Shown here: positions 16,505 through 24,303 of the stretch, piece by piece
Position numbering within the stretch: position 1 is the stretch's first letter
Layout of the letters: each line of letters starts with the position of its first letter
NCBI RefSeq assembly: GCF_002551815.1
Contig: NZ_NVPR01000054.1
Location: forward strand, 42,696 to 78,089
DNA: 35,394 bases
Source of the DNA: Bacillus sp. AFS098217
GTDB lineage: Bacteria > Bacillota > Bacilli > Bacillales > Bacillaceae_G
Reading direction: 5' to 3'
Translations under genes and position numbers: made by a program
Notes under the pieces: generated by a model
Databases searched by the model: none
Seen by the model: the letters and a program-made list of their open reading frames with translations, nothing else
Told to the model about the DNA's origin: nothing

Positions 16505-17842
16505 TTATTTTTTTACAAGTTGTTTTGTTACAAAGCCTGTTGTATAAACTCCACTTTGGAACACTTCATCTTCCAACACTTGCAATAGCATGGATGTATT
16601 TGTTTTGATACCCTCTACTTTTAGGTTTTGAAGAGCATCCTGTAATTTTCCAATAGCTTCTTTACGCGTTTCACCGTGTGCAATCACTTTTGCAATCATT
16701 GGATCATAAAAAGGTGTAATTGTTACATTATTCTCTAAAAAGTGATCAATACGTACATCAGTTGGTAAAGTGAGTTCTGTAATTTTCCCTGGAGATGGGA
16801 AAAATGTTTTTGGATCTTCCGCATAAATACGCGCTTCAATAGCATGGCCACTACGATTTACATCATCCTGCGTAAAGGACAACTTTTCACCATATGCAAT
16901 GCGAAGCTGTTGTTCAACGAGATCTAGGCCAGTAATTTCTTCCGTAACGGGATGCTCCACTTGTAGCCTTGTATTCATTTCTAAGAAATAAAAGTTTTTC
17001 TGGTCATCTACAAGAAACTCAACTGTACCTGCATTTGTATAACCAAGAGCTTTTGCTGCTTGTACAGCAACCTCCCCCATCGCTTTACGTGTTTCCTCAT
17101 CTAAAAATGGAGACGGTGCTTCTTCAATCACTTTTTGATTCCGGCGCTGTACAGAACATTCACGTTCCCATAAATACACTGTATTGCCATGTGTATCTGC
17201 AAGAAGTTGAATTTCGATATGATGTGCATCTGCAATATATCGCTCTAAATACATTTCGCCATTACCAAAGAAGTTTTGTGCACGCGTTTTATTGCTCTCA
17301 AATGCTTTGGTGAGCGTTTGCTCAGTTTCCATCAACTGCATTCCAATGCCTCCGCCACCAGCGGATGCCTTTAGCATTAATGGATAACCAATTTGTTTTG
17401 CAATTTCAATTGCTTCCTCAGCAGTCTCAATATTTGTTGTGATTCCTGGGACAACTGGAACATTTGCTCCTTGCATTGCTAGGCGAGATTCGATTTTGCT
17501 TCCCATTTTCGCAATAATCTCTTCAGAAGGGCCGATAAATACAATCCCTTCTTCTTTACAGCGAATAGCCAAGGAAGGATTTTCTGATAATAACCCATAC
17601 CCTGGGTGAATCGCTTCAGCATCTGTTTTCTTAGCAATTTCTATAATCTTTTCAAGATTCAAATAACTCTCTTGAACACGCGGGCCACCTACTAGATAAG
17701 CTTCATTTGCTAGTTTTACATGAAGAGCATTTTCATCTGCTTGTGAATAAATAGCAACTGTACGAATTCCAAGTTTTTTACAAGTTTTCATAATACGGAC
17801 TGCGATTTCCCCGCGATTCGCAATTAATATTTTTTGAAACAT
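16505..17842 (-). CDS. yngH: Acyl-CoA carboxylase biotin carboxylase subunit (YngH-like)
   Basis: 445 residues, standard biotin carboxylase length. The pre-ATP-grasp domain begins 'FQKILIANRGEIAVRIMKTC'. The ATP-grasp domain has the glycine-rich loop 'KASAGGGGIGMQ', then 'ECSVQRRNQKVIEEAPSP' and the active-site 'EMNTRLQVEHPVTEEITG'. The C-terminal domain includes 'GHAIEARIYAEDP'. It carboxylates biotin on the small carrier protein using ATP and bicarbonate. This is a split carboxylase: carboxylase, carrier and transferase are separate genes. It starts at ATG 17842 with GGAGGG upstream. Confidence 0.93.
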   Translation of the reverse strand: MFQKILIANRGEIAVRIMKTCKKLGIRTVAIYSQADENALHVKLANEAYLVGGPRVQESYLNLEKIIEIAKKTDAEAIHPGYGLLSENPSLAIRCKEEGIVFIGPSEEIIAKMGSKIESRLAMQGANVPVVPGITTNIETAEEAIEIAKQIGYPLMLKASAGGGGIGMQLMETEQTLTKAFESNKTRAQNFFGNGEMYLERYIADAHHIEIQLLADTHGNTVYLWERECSVQRRNQKVIEEAPSPFLDEETRKAMGEVAVQAAKALGYTNAGTVEFLVDDQKNFYFLEMNTRLQVEHPVTEEITGLDLVEQQLRIAYGEKLSFTQDDVNRSGHAIEARIYAEDPKTFFPSPGKITELTLPTDVRIDHFLENNVTITPFYDPMIAKVIAHGETRKEAIGKLQDALQNLKVEGIKTNTSMLLQVLEDEVFQSGVYTTGFVTKQLVKK

Positions 17843-17856
17843 AGTGAGCCCTCCTT

Positions 17857-19002
17857 TTATCTACACCCTAAATGTCTTGCAATTACGAGACGTTGAATTT
17901 CAGAAGTTCCTTCACCAATTTCTAAAAGTTTCGCATCACGAATATGACGTTCTACTTCATATTCACGCATATAACCGTATCCACCATGAATTTGTACTGC
18001 CTGATTAGATATGCGACTTGCTGCTTCAGATGCAAATAATTTTGCCATAGCCGCTTCTTTGCCGAAAGGTTTATCATGATCTTTTAACCAAGCTGCTTTA
18101 TGTACTAAATTACGTGCCAATTCTACTTCAGTAGCCATGTCTGCCAGTTTAAATTGAATCGCTTGGAAATTAGAAATTGTTTTTCCAAATTGCTGGCGTT
18201 CTTTCGCATATTGAAGTGCACGTTCAAAAGCAGATTGTGCAATTCCAACAGCTAATGCAGCAATTGAAATACGCCCTCCATCAAGTGTATATAAGAATTG
18301 TTTAAATCCCTTATTTACATCGCCAAGAATATTCTCCCTCGGTACACGTACACCATCAAGTACAATCTCACAAGTATTAGAAGCGCGAACTCCCATCTTA
18401 TCGTATGGACTGGAAATCGTTAATCCTTCACTTGTCGTTGGTACAATAAATGCAGAAATACGTTTTTTTCCTCTTTCATCAACACCGTTGATAGCGGTTA
18501 CGATAATTGTATTTGCATACTCTGCATTTGTAATCCAGCACTTCTCACCATTAATCACATATTCATCGCCATCTAAAATTGCTTTCGTTTGTGTGCCTCC
18601 TGCATCTGATCCTGCATTCGGTTCTGTTAAACCAAAAGCACCTAGTGTTTTTCCAGATGCCATTGGAACTAAATATTTTTGCTTTTGTTCTTCTGTACCG
18701 AAGTAATAAATAGGAGAAGCACCTAATGAGATTGTTGCAGCATAACTTAAACCTGTACCACCACAAGCACGGCCAATTTCTTCAACAGCTAACGCGTACG
18801 ATAGTGTATCGCCACCAGAACCTCCATACTCTTCTGGGAATGGGATTCCTAACAAACCTAGTTCGCCCATTTTTTGAAACGTTTCATATGGAAATTCCGC
18901 TGTTTTATCATAATACACAGCCTTTGGTGCGATTTCCTTTTCAGCAAAGTCACGTACCATTTCTTTAATCATTTGTTTTTCGCGAGTTAGAGTAAATTCC
19001 AT
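17857..19002 (-). CDS. yngJ: Acyl-CoA dehydrogenase (YngJ-like)
   Basis: 381 residues, an FAD-dependent acyl-CoA dehydrogenase. 'FGLTEPNAGSDAGGTQTKA' and 'WITNAEYA' are FAD/substrate contacts, 'QFGKTISNFQAIQFKLADMA' and 'QIHGGYGYMREYEVERHIRDAK' the C-terminal signature. The catalytic base is E364 in 'IGEGTSEIQ', the MCAD/SCAD position. At the position used by isovaleryl-CoA dehydrogenases ('LDLERLV..') it has 'LDGGRIS'. So although the operon suggests isovaleryl-CoA as substrate, the active site is of the short-chain type. It is the first gene of the operon. ATG 19002 (MEFTL) is preferred to the GTG at 19014. Confidence 0.91.
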   Translation of the reverse strand: MEFTLTREKQMIKEMVRDFAEKEIAPKAVYYDKTAEFPYETFQKMGELGLLGIPFPEEYGGSGGDTLSYALAVEEIGRACGGTGLSYAATISLGASPIYYFGTEEQKQKYLVPMASGKTLGAFGLTEPNAGSDAGGTQTKAILDGDEYVINGEKCWITNAEYANTIIVTAINGVDERGKKRISAFIVPTTSEGLTISSPYDKMGVRASNTCEIVLDGVRVPRENILGDVNKGFKQFLYTLDGGRISIAALAVGIAQSAFERALQYAKERQQFGKTISNFQAIQFKLADMATEVELARNLVHKAAWLKDHDKPFGKEAAMAKLFASEAASRISNQAVQIHGGYGYMREYEVERHIRDAKLLEIGEGTSEIQRLVIARHLGCR

Positions 19003-19130
19003 TCCATTACACACCCCTTATCGAATATTGAGTTTCGACAGCGTGCGAGTCTGTACTACAAACATTGCTTTTAAAAGACATGAACATTAGTTAGATAATT
19101 GTTATAATTCTGTCATAATTTAATTTTAAA

Positions 19131-19141
19131 ACAGAATCTGT
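19131..19141. promoter_or_regulatory. Small palindrome upstream of the catabolic operon
   Basis: ACAGAATCTGT is a perfect 11-base palindrome about the central A. It lies about 130 bases upstream of the acyl-CoA dehydrogenase start, just beyond a -35-like ATGACA and -10-like TAACTA on the minus strand. An operator is possible but no regulator is identifiable. Confidence 0.25.
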
Positions 19142-19155
19142 CCTCATGCACAAAA

Positions 19156-19191
19156 AAATTCCTACATTGTTCTACAACAACATAGGAATTT
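19156..19191 (-). terminator. Terminator after the DUF523/DUF1722 gene
   Basis: AAATTCCTA (19156-19164) pairs with TAGGAATTT (19183-19191); an inner TTGTT/AACAA extends the stem. The minus strand continues with a T-run, ending the exporter operon before the catabolic operon. Confidence 0.85.
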
Positions 19192-19217
19192 CTGTGTCGA
19201 ATTATGCTATTTTTTCT

Positions 19218-20177
19218 TTAATAGTCTCGCCCTTTACCTGAATCTGAAATTTCTACTAATGCTTCAGGATACGGTTCAAAATATGTTTGTCTTAACAAAT
19301 AGTGTTCTTCAAAACGAAGAACCCATGACTTTAAAACTACAAGTAAACTACTAAGAGGTATTTTCTTTTCTGCATATTTTTTTAGGAGTGTTAAAAAATA
19401 CTCCTTTTCTTGCTTGTTCAACTTATCTTTAAAGTATCCAAAAATATGCTGACATACGTTTATATTTGATGTGTAGCGAGGTGTTCGTTTCAATAATTCA
19501 TATAAGGTTTTCTCATAATTCTCAAAGATATTATCCTTTGTATGATTCGCAATAATTCGGCCTAATTCTTTTTGTTTCACCTGGTTATATGCCATAAATA
19601 AATATTTGTAATCTGACTGAAATGACACTAATTCTTTCAGATTTTTATTTTGTTTTATTGTTTTAAAATGAGCAATTGTAAACAACCTCGTAAAGAAATG
19701 TTCACGAATAATAAAATTCGACAATCTACCTTCTTCCTCTATTGCAGCATGCGAAAAATTTTTTAATACCGCACCGCCAAACAGACCAGTACCTTTCCCT
19801 TTTGCTGGTGATTTTTCATATCCTGTATAAAATTTCACATCCCTCGTTCCACAACTCGGCGAACGGCTCTTTAAAATAAAACCATCAACATCCGGCAGAG
19901 CACTTAAAAATTGATCAGAAAACCGTTGCATTCTCTCTGTTATATCTTCTTTTGTTGAAGGTTGTACAAGTTTGTGAATTCCGCTTTCTTCGACAATCCG
20001 AATCGTCTCACGAGGGATTCCTAATCCGATTTCTACTTCAGGACATACCGGAATAAATGTAACAAACGGCTGTAAATTTCGAATTGTAACATCAGAAATC
20101 ATATCCCCGTTATAACGGCAAGCATCAAATTCTAGACATTTACTTACAACGACTGTTGGTTTAGCAAATTGTCGCAT
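19218..20177 (-). CDS. DUF523 + DUF1722 protein (TudS-like desulfidase fused to YbgA domain)
   Basis: 319 residues. The N-terminal DUF523 domain (about 7-150) has the conserved cysteines C14 ('VVSKCLEFDACRYNG'), C45 ('VCPEVEIGLGIPRE') and C109 ('KSRSPSCGTRDV'), expected to hold an Fe-S cluster as in the 2-thiouracil desulfidase TudS. The C-terminal DUF1722/YbgA domain (about 185-305) is helical, with 'LFTIAHFKTIKQ' and 'EKEYFLTLLKKYAEKKIPLSSL' segments. A role in removing sulfur from thiolated bases is a family-based guess. The ATG is 4 bases after the TetR stop, with a GGAGG that overlaps the TetR end, so it belongs to the exporter operon. Confidence 0.87.
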   Translation of the reverse strand: MRQFAKPTVVVSKCLEFDACRYNGDMISDVTIRNLQPFVTFIPVCPEVEIGLGIPRETIRIVEESGIHKLVQPSTKEDITERMQRFSDQFLSALPDVDGFILKSRSPSCGTRDVKFYTGYEKSPAKGKGTGLFGGAVLKNFSHAAIEEEGRLSNFIIREHFFTRLFTIAHFKTIKQNKNLKELVSFQSDYKYLFMAYNQVKQKELGRIIANHTKDNIFENYEKTLYELLKRTPRYTSNINVCQHIFGYFKDKLNKQEKEYFLTLLKKYAEKKIPLSSLLVVLKSWVLRFEEHYLLRQTYFEPYPEALVEISDSGKGRDY

Positions 20178-20181
20178 TTTA

Positions 20182-20835
20182 TTACCTCCGCGGCGTTAAT
20201 CCATACAATATAAAGTGAATTGTATTTTCAATTTCCACTTCATCATCCCATTTTTCTTCAGGTAATAATAAAAATCGAGTTAAAATTAAACCCATTATAG
20301 CTGATAAAGTAAAGCGTATAACTGAAGGGGTTGGCATTTCAATAATTTGTCCTTGTTCCTGAAAATGTATGATTAATTTTGTAAAGCGGGAAAAAAGTTC
20401 TTTTTCTACTAATTGTTGTATTTCATTTTTTAATTCTGGTTGAAACGGTACTTCTTGTATTAAAATTTTTAACATTGGAAAATGCTTTTTTGCGAATTCA
20501 AATCGATTTCGAATTGCACTTCTTAAAAAATCTTCATACGTTTCATACGTATTTTCCAGTATTTCTTTTGCGAAAGCCTGTACGAAAAATGGAGCGACAA
20601 ACTTTGTTAAAGTTGGCATGACAACCGCTAATAGTAAATCTTTTTTCGTCTTGTAGTAGCGGAAGATCGTTCCTTCCGCTACACCAGCACGCTTTGCGAT
20701 TTCGCTCGTTGAAGTGGATGCATATCCTTTTTCTCCAAACATATCAACCGCTGCTTCCAAAATACGCATCTGACGTTCATTGCGTTTATCTGTATCTGCA
20801 CTAGCAATCAACTCTTCCAGCCAATCTTTCTTCAT
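20182..20835 (-). CDS. TetR/AcrR-family regulator of the ABC exporter operon
   Basis: 217 residues. The N-terminal TetR HTH is 'RILEAAVDMFGEKGYASTSTSEIAKRAGVAEGTIFRYYKTKKDLLLAV' in outline (about 24-72), and the remainder is a helical ligand-binding domain with a hydrophobic 'LSAIMGLILTRFLLLP' segment. It is third in an operon with the ABC genes. A perfect 14-bp palindrome sits just downstream of the operon's -10 box, so it most likely represses its own operon and is released by a substrate of the exporter. The inducer is unknown. Confidence 0.9.
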   Translation of the reverse strand: MKKDWLEELIASADTDKRNERQMRILEAAVDMFGEKGYASTSTSEIAKRAGVAEGTIFRYYKTKKDLLLAVVMPTLTKFVAPFFVQAFAKEILENTYETYEDFLRSAIRNRFEFAKKHFPMLKILIQEVPFQPELKNEIQQLVEKELFSRFTKLIIHFQEQGQIIEMPTPSVIRFTLSAIMGLILTRFLLLPEEKWDDEVEIENTIHFILYGLTPRR

Positions 20836-20860
20836 TCGTAAAGCCCCTTTTTTATAAACA

Positions 20861-21880
20861 TTATATTTTGCGATGTTTCTTCAAAGCAAATACATTCCCT
20901 ACTGCAAATAATACTGCGAAAAATAGTAATACACCAAGATCACCAGCAATTTCAGAAAACCCCTGGTTACGAATCATCACTTGTCGCATCGCATCAGCGC
21001 CATATGTGAGCGGAAATAACTTTCCTAACATTTGTAGCCACTTATTCATTGATTCAATTGGAAATAAACCTGAAAAGAAAATTTGTGGCACGATGACAAG
21101 CGGAATAAACTGAATCATTTGGAATTCATTATTTGCATATGCTGACAAGAATGTTCCTAGTGTTAATGCGGTTAACGAAAGCATGCATGTAATAAGTAAG
21201 GTAAGCCATAGAGATCCTGCGACATACAAATCAAGAATATACACAGAAAAACTTACAATGATAACTGATTGTAAAAATGCAAAAATACCAAATCCAAGTA
21301 AATAACCAACAACTATTTCCCATCGGCGTACTGGAGTGGATAATAATCGTTCTAATGTCCCGCTTAAACGTTCCCGCACAAAGGATACGCCTGATAAAAT
21401 AAAGACAAAGAAAAATGTGAAAAATCCAATCAGCACAGGCCCGAGTCCATCAAACATCGTAAAGTCGGCAGAGCCATGTAAAAAATTAATTTCTGGTTTC
21501 ATTCCAGGCAGATCATTTTTTCCTGTCCCTTTTTGTAATACTTGAAGTACAGCATGATTTTTTGAAGAATCGCTACCTTCTAGTAATACGTTTAGTTTTC
21601 CGTTTTCTAAAGTTATAATCGCATCAATTTGTTGCTTTTCTAATTTCGTATACGCATTGTCTTTACTATATTCATAAATGGTTACATCCTGTTTTTTCAT
21701 TGACTCCACTACAGGTGCTGGGACATCTACTACTGCAATATGCGGCGTATAATCCTTTTGGGTAAACACAAGTGATAATAGCCAAAGAAGTAACATGGGC
21801 GCTCCAAACATCATCGCAAGTGAACGTTTATCTCGAAGGAACTGACGAATAATCCGAATTGTTACACCACCAATTCTCAT
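20861..21880 (-). CDS. ABC-2 type transporter permease
   Basis: 339 residues. An N-terminal membrane helix (about 23-40, 'LAMMFGAPMLLLWLLSLVF') is followed by a large extracytoplasmic region (about 42-145) and then five membrane segments beginning 'GLGPVLIGFFTFFFVFILSGVSF'. The coupling motif 'VRERLSGTLERLLSTPVRRWEIVVGY' is typical of drug-export ABC-2 permeases (YhfP/CcmB-like). It pairs with the ATPase encoded immediately upstream; the ATPase stop and permease start overlap as TAATG. The exported compound is unknown. Confidence 0.91.
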   Translation of the reverse strand: MRIGGVTIRIIRQFLRDKRSLAMMFGAPMLLLWLLSLVFTQKDYTPHIAVVDVPAPVVESMKKQDVTIYEYSKDNAYTKLEKQQIDAIITLENGKLNVLLEGSDSSKNHAVLQVLQKGTGKNDLPGMKPEINFLHGSADFTMFDGLGPVLIGFFTFFFVFILSGVSFVRERLSGTLERLLSTPVRRWEIVVGYLLGFGIFAFLQSVIIVSFSVYILDLYVAGSLWLTLLITCMLSLTALTLGTFLSAYANNEFQMIQFIPLVIVPQIFFSGLFPIESMNKWLQMLGKLFPLTYGADAMRQVMIRNQGFSEIAGDLGVLLFFAVLFAVGNVFALKKHRKI

Positions 21881-22602
21881 TACTCAACCACTCCTTCCAA
21901 TAAAAAGACATCTTCAATCCGTCCTGATGAAGTCTGATTTTTTAATTCTTCTGGGGTACCACTTGCAATTAACTTACCATCTCGAATTAACCCGAGGCGC
22001 TCACAAAATTCAGCTTCATCCATAATATGTGTTGTCACAATAATCGTTGTTCCTTGTTTTTTCAGCTCATAGAACTTCTCCCAAATGGATTTACGAAGAA
22101 CTGGGTCAATCCCAACCGTTGGTTCATCTAAAATTAATAGCTTTGGTTCATGGAGAAGTGCCATGGCAAGGGATAAACGTTTCTTCATTCCACCTGAAAA
22201 ATGTTGCACTTGCTTTTTGGCATGTTGAGATAATTGCACCAATGCAAAAACCTCTTCTATTCTCTCTTTCTTGCGCTTCCCTTTTAACCCATACATTGTC
22301 GCAATAAAATCGGCATTTTCATAAGCTGATAATTCTTCATAGAGGGCATCAGCTTGCGCCATATACCCAATACGCTTCATCTCATCTAGATTAGGCATTT
22401 TTGTTCCTAGAGCTGTTACCTCACCAGTCGTTGACTCACTAATGCCAGCAATCATCTTGATAAGTGTTGTTTTCCCAGAACCTGAAGGACCTACTAAGCC
22501 AAAAATTTCTGTCTGCGTTATGGATAAAGAAATATTATGCAATACTTCTTTCTTTCCGAAACGTTTTGATACATCTTGTAAATTTACGGAGATTTGCGAC
22601 AC
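21880..22602 (-). CDS. ABC transporter ATP-binding protein
   Basis: 240 residues. Walker A is 'GLVGPSGSGKTTLIKMI', the Q-loop is 'IGYMAQ', the signature is 'HFSGGMKKRLSLAMAL', Walker B is 'LLILDEPTVGIDP' and the H-loop is 'VTTHIMDEAEF'. It is of the DrrA/ABC-2 exporter class. The ATG at 22611 abuts the AAAGGAGG and is too close. The GTG at 22602 has a 9-base spacer and is the likely start. First gene of a four-gene operon with permease, TetR and DUF523 genes. Confidence 0.92.
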   Translation of the reverse strand: MSQISVNLQDVSKRFGKKEVLHNISLSITQTEIFGLVGPSGSGKTTLIKMIAGISESTTGEVTALGTKMPNLDEMKRIGYMAQADALYEELSAYENADFIATMYGLKGKRKKERIEEVFALVQLSQHAKKQVQHFSGGMKKRLSLAMALLHEPKLLILDEPTVGIDPVLRKSIWEKFYELKKQGTTIIVTTHIMDEAEFCERLGLIRDGKLIASGTPEELKNQTSSGRIEDVFLLEGVVE

Positions 22603-22628
22603 TAAAATCATCCTCCTTTATATAAATG

Positions 22629-22642
22629 AGTGAGTACTCACT
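22629..22642. promoter_or_regulatory. TetR operator of the ABC exporter operon
   Basis: AGTGAGTACTCACT is a perfect 14-bp palindrome placed 3 bases downstream of the -10 hexamer on the minus strand, where repressor binding would block transcription. The operon encodes its own TetR protein. Confidence 0.8.
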
Positions 22643-22645
22643 TTT

Positions 22646-22673
22646 ATTTTACTCTTGAAGCATTATATGTCAA
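22646..22673 (-). promoter_or_regulatory. SigA-type promoter of the ABC exporter operon
   Basis: Minus strand: -35 TTGACA (22673-22668), 16-base spacer, -10 TAAAAT (22651-22646). Confidence 0.75.
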
Positions 22674-22736
22674 ATTTTATTTATAAGTATTTCTAACCTT
22701 TTTAAAAACAAATACATTTTCGATAAAACAATGAAA

Positions 22737-22776
22737 CAGAGTCGACGATAGAATACATTTCTCATTGCCGACTCTG
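22737..22776 (-). terminator. Terminator of the 83-residue protein gene
   Basis: CAGAGTCG (22737-22744) pairs with CGACTCTG (22769-22776), extended outward by GAAG/TTTC with one wobble; a moderately T-rich tail follows on the minus strand. Confidence 0.6.
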
Positions 22777-22802
22777 CTTCATTTTACAACATTATTTATA
22801 AG

Positions 22803-23054
22803 CTATGTCTCTAGTTTTAAATACTTTTTAATCCTAGCAAGATCAAAAGAATACTCGATTACTAATTGCTGGATAGGCAAAATAACTTTTTCAGGATACA
22901 AATGTGCATGTTTTAATGTTTCTGTATATGTTTCTAACCTTTTTTCTAAATACTTTACAATTTGCTCAGGATGATTCACCAATAAACATTGACTATAATA
23001 ATGAATTTGTTCTTCAATTGCTGTGTATTCCTCAATTTCAAATTCTTTATGCAT
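22803..23054 (-). CDS. Small hypothetical protein (83 aa)
   Basis: 83 residues, helical and charged ('MHKEFEIEEYTAIEEQIHYYSQ', 'YLEKRLETYTETLKHAHLYPEKV'). It has no signal peptide or membrane segment and I recognise no family. Expression is likely: AAAGGAG lies 7 bases before the ATG and a hairpin terminator follows. It is monocistronic, between the exporter promoter region and the metallophosphoesterase gene. Confidence 0.75.
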   Translation of the reverse strand: MHKEFEIEEYTAIEEQIHYYSQCLLVNHPEQIVKYLEKRLETYTETLKHAHLYPEKVILPIQQLVIEYSFDLARIKKYLKLET

Positions 23055-23230
23055 GTCTACACTCCTTTATAAAAAGTTTTTTATATGCACAAGCCATAAA
23101 TATTCTAAACTTAACAAAAACTGAGTATTTTAATTATTTATACTATAACAAAGAAAGGTCGTCAAAATTTGTTAGTTTATGTAACGTAGAACAAATTTAA
23201 CAAAATTGTAATGGATACTTGTACTAAAAA

Positions 23231-23261
23231 AGTCGTACAGGTTTAATTCAGCTGTACGACT
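23231..23261 (-). terminator. Terminator overlapping the metallophosphoesterase stop codon
   Basis: AGTCGTACAG (23231-23240) pairs perfectly with CTGTACGACT (23252-23261), followed on the minus strand by TTTTT. The stop codon (23243-23245) is in the 11-base loop, so the last codons form part of the stem. Confidence 0.85.
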
Positions 23262-24094
23262 ACAATTTCTGGTCTATTAAAAACCCTTTGCGGAATGACA
23301 CTATTTCCTAGTCCCCTACTTACTATCATGGAAGTATTTTGTTCCTCATACAAACCTGCAGTATATTTAGGCAATACCCCTTGATTAGGTGCAACTAATC
23401 CTCCTATGAAAGGTAATCTTACTTGCCCTCCATGAGCATGTCCTGATAAAACTAAATCGATCTGTTGCTCGGCATACACTTGTAGAAGTTCAGGTCTATG
23501 AGAAAGCAATAATTTATATCCGTCCGAACCTATCGTATCTTTCGCTTTAACGACTTCATTTTTTACTGTGGTTATCTCTTCATTTTCATCGTTATTTTTC
23601 GCGGTAAATGCTGGATCATCTATGCCGAGAAGATAAATTTCCTGTCCATCTTTTTGAATACGTACATGTTCATTTCTTAAAACTATAACATTTTGTCTTT
23701 TCAGCTCTTTTTCTAAGCTATCATACCGCCCTGACCATGATTCATGATTTCCTGTAACAAAATAAACAGGATAGTGTTTTACAAGTTCTTTCATTCCCCT
23801 TAAACTCGCTGCTGCATCGTATCTTTTACTATCAACTAAATCCCCTGTAATGACAATAATCTCAGGGTTCAAACTTTTTACTTTCTCAATTAAAATTTCT
23901 TGGTTTTCTCCAAATTTTTTACTATGTAAATCTGACAATTGTACAATTTTAAATCCCTTGAAATTAGAAGGTATCTTACTAGATGTTATAGATATTTTAC
24001 TTACACTTATTAAATTATTTTGTACATATGAAAATGCACTGACTCCTATTGCTAATGCGCTTATAATGAGTAACTTTTTATATCTTTTTTTCAT
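23243..24094 (-). CDS. Membrane-anchored metallophosphoesterase (YkuE/YaeI-like)
   Basis: 283 residues. An N-terminal signal-anchor (about 8-25) precedes a calcineurin-like phosphoesterase domain with all metal motifs: 'VQLSDLHSKKFG' (DxH), 'VITGDLVD' (GDxxD), 'YFVTGNHESW' (GNHE), 'LLLSHRPEL' and 'VLSGHAHGGQVRLP' (GHxH). Related enzymes such as E. coli YaeI act on phosphodiesters at the outer membrane face; the substrate here is not known. The start is the ATG at 24094 with GGGAG ahead; the upstream ATG at 24106 has no ribosome binding site. Confidence 0.9.
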   Translation of the reverse strand: MKKRYKKLLIISALAIGVSAFSYVQNNLISVSKISITSSKIPSNFKGFKIVQLSDLHSKKFGENQEILIEKVKSLNPEIIVITGDLVDSKRYDAAASLRGMKELVKHYPVYFVTGNHESWSGRYDSLEKELKRQNVIVLRNEHVRIQKDGQEIYLLGIDDPAFTAKNNDENEEITTVKNEVVKAKDTIGSDGYKLLLSHRPELLQVYAEQQIDLVLSGHAHGGQVRLPFIGGLVAPNQGVLPKYTAGLYEEQNTSMIVSRGLGNSVIPQRVFNRPEIVVVQLN

Positions 24095-24268
24095 ATCTTC
24101 TCCCATCTATCAATTCTTTTTAATTATATCGTTACTATCTTATCAAATGGTTTATTTTCACAAAACAGTTACTACTATATTTTTATAATGTTTTATATAA
24201 TTTCAATACAGTATGTGAAATTATCATTTTCGTCATTCCTTATCGATTTGGTAATAGTAATAAAAAAC

Positions 24269-24290
24269 CGCCTAAGATTATCCTTAGGCG
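24269..24290 (-). terminator. Terminator of pepD
   Basis: CGCCTAAG (24269-24276) pairs with CTTAGGCG (24283-24290), followed on the minus strand by GTTTTTTA. Confidence 0.88.
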
Positions 24291-24303
24291 ATTCAATTTA
24301 TTA

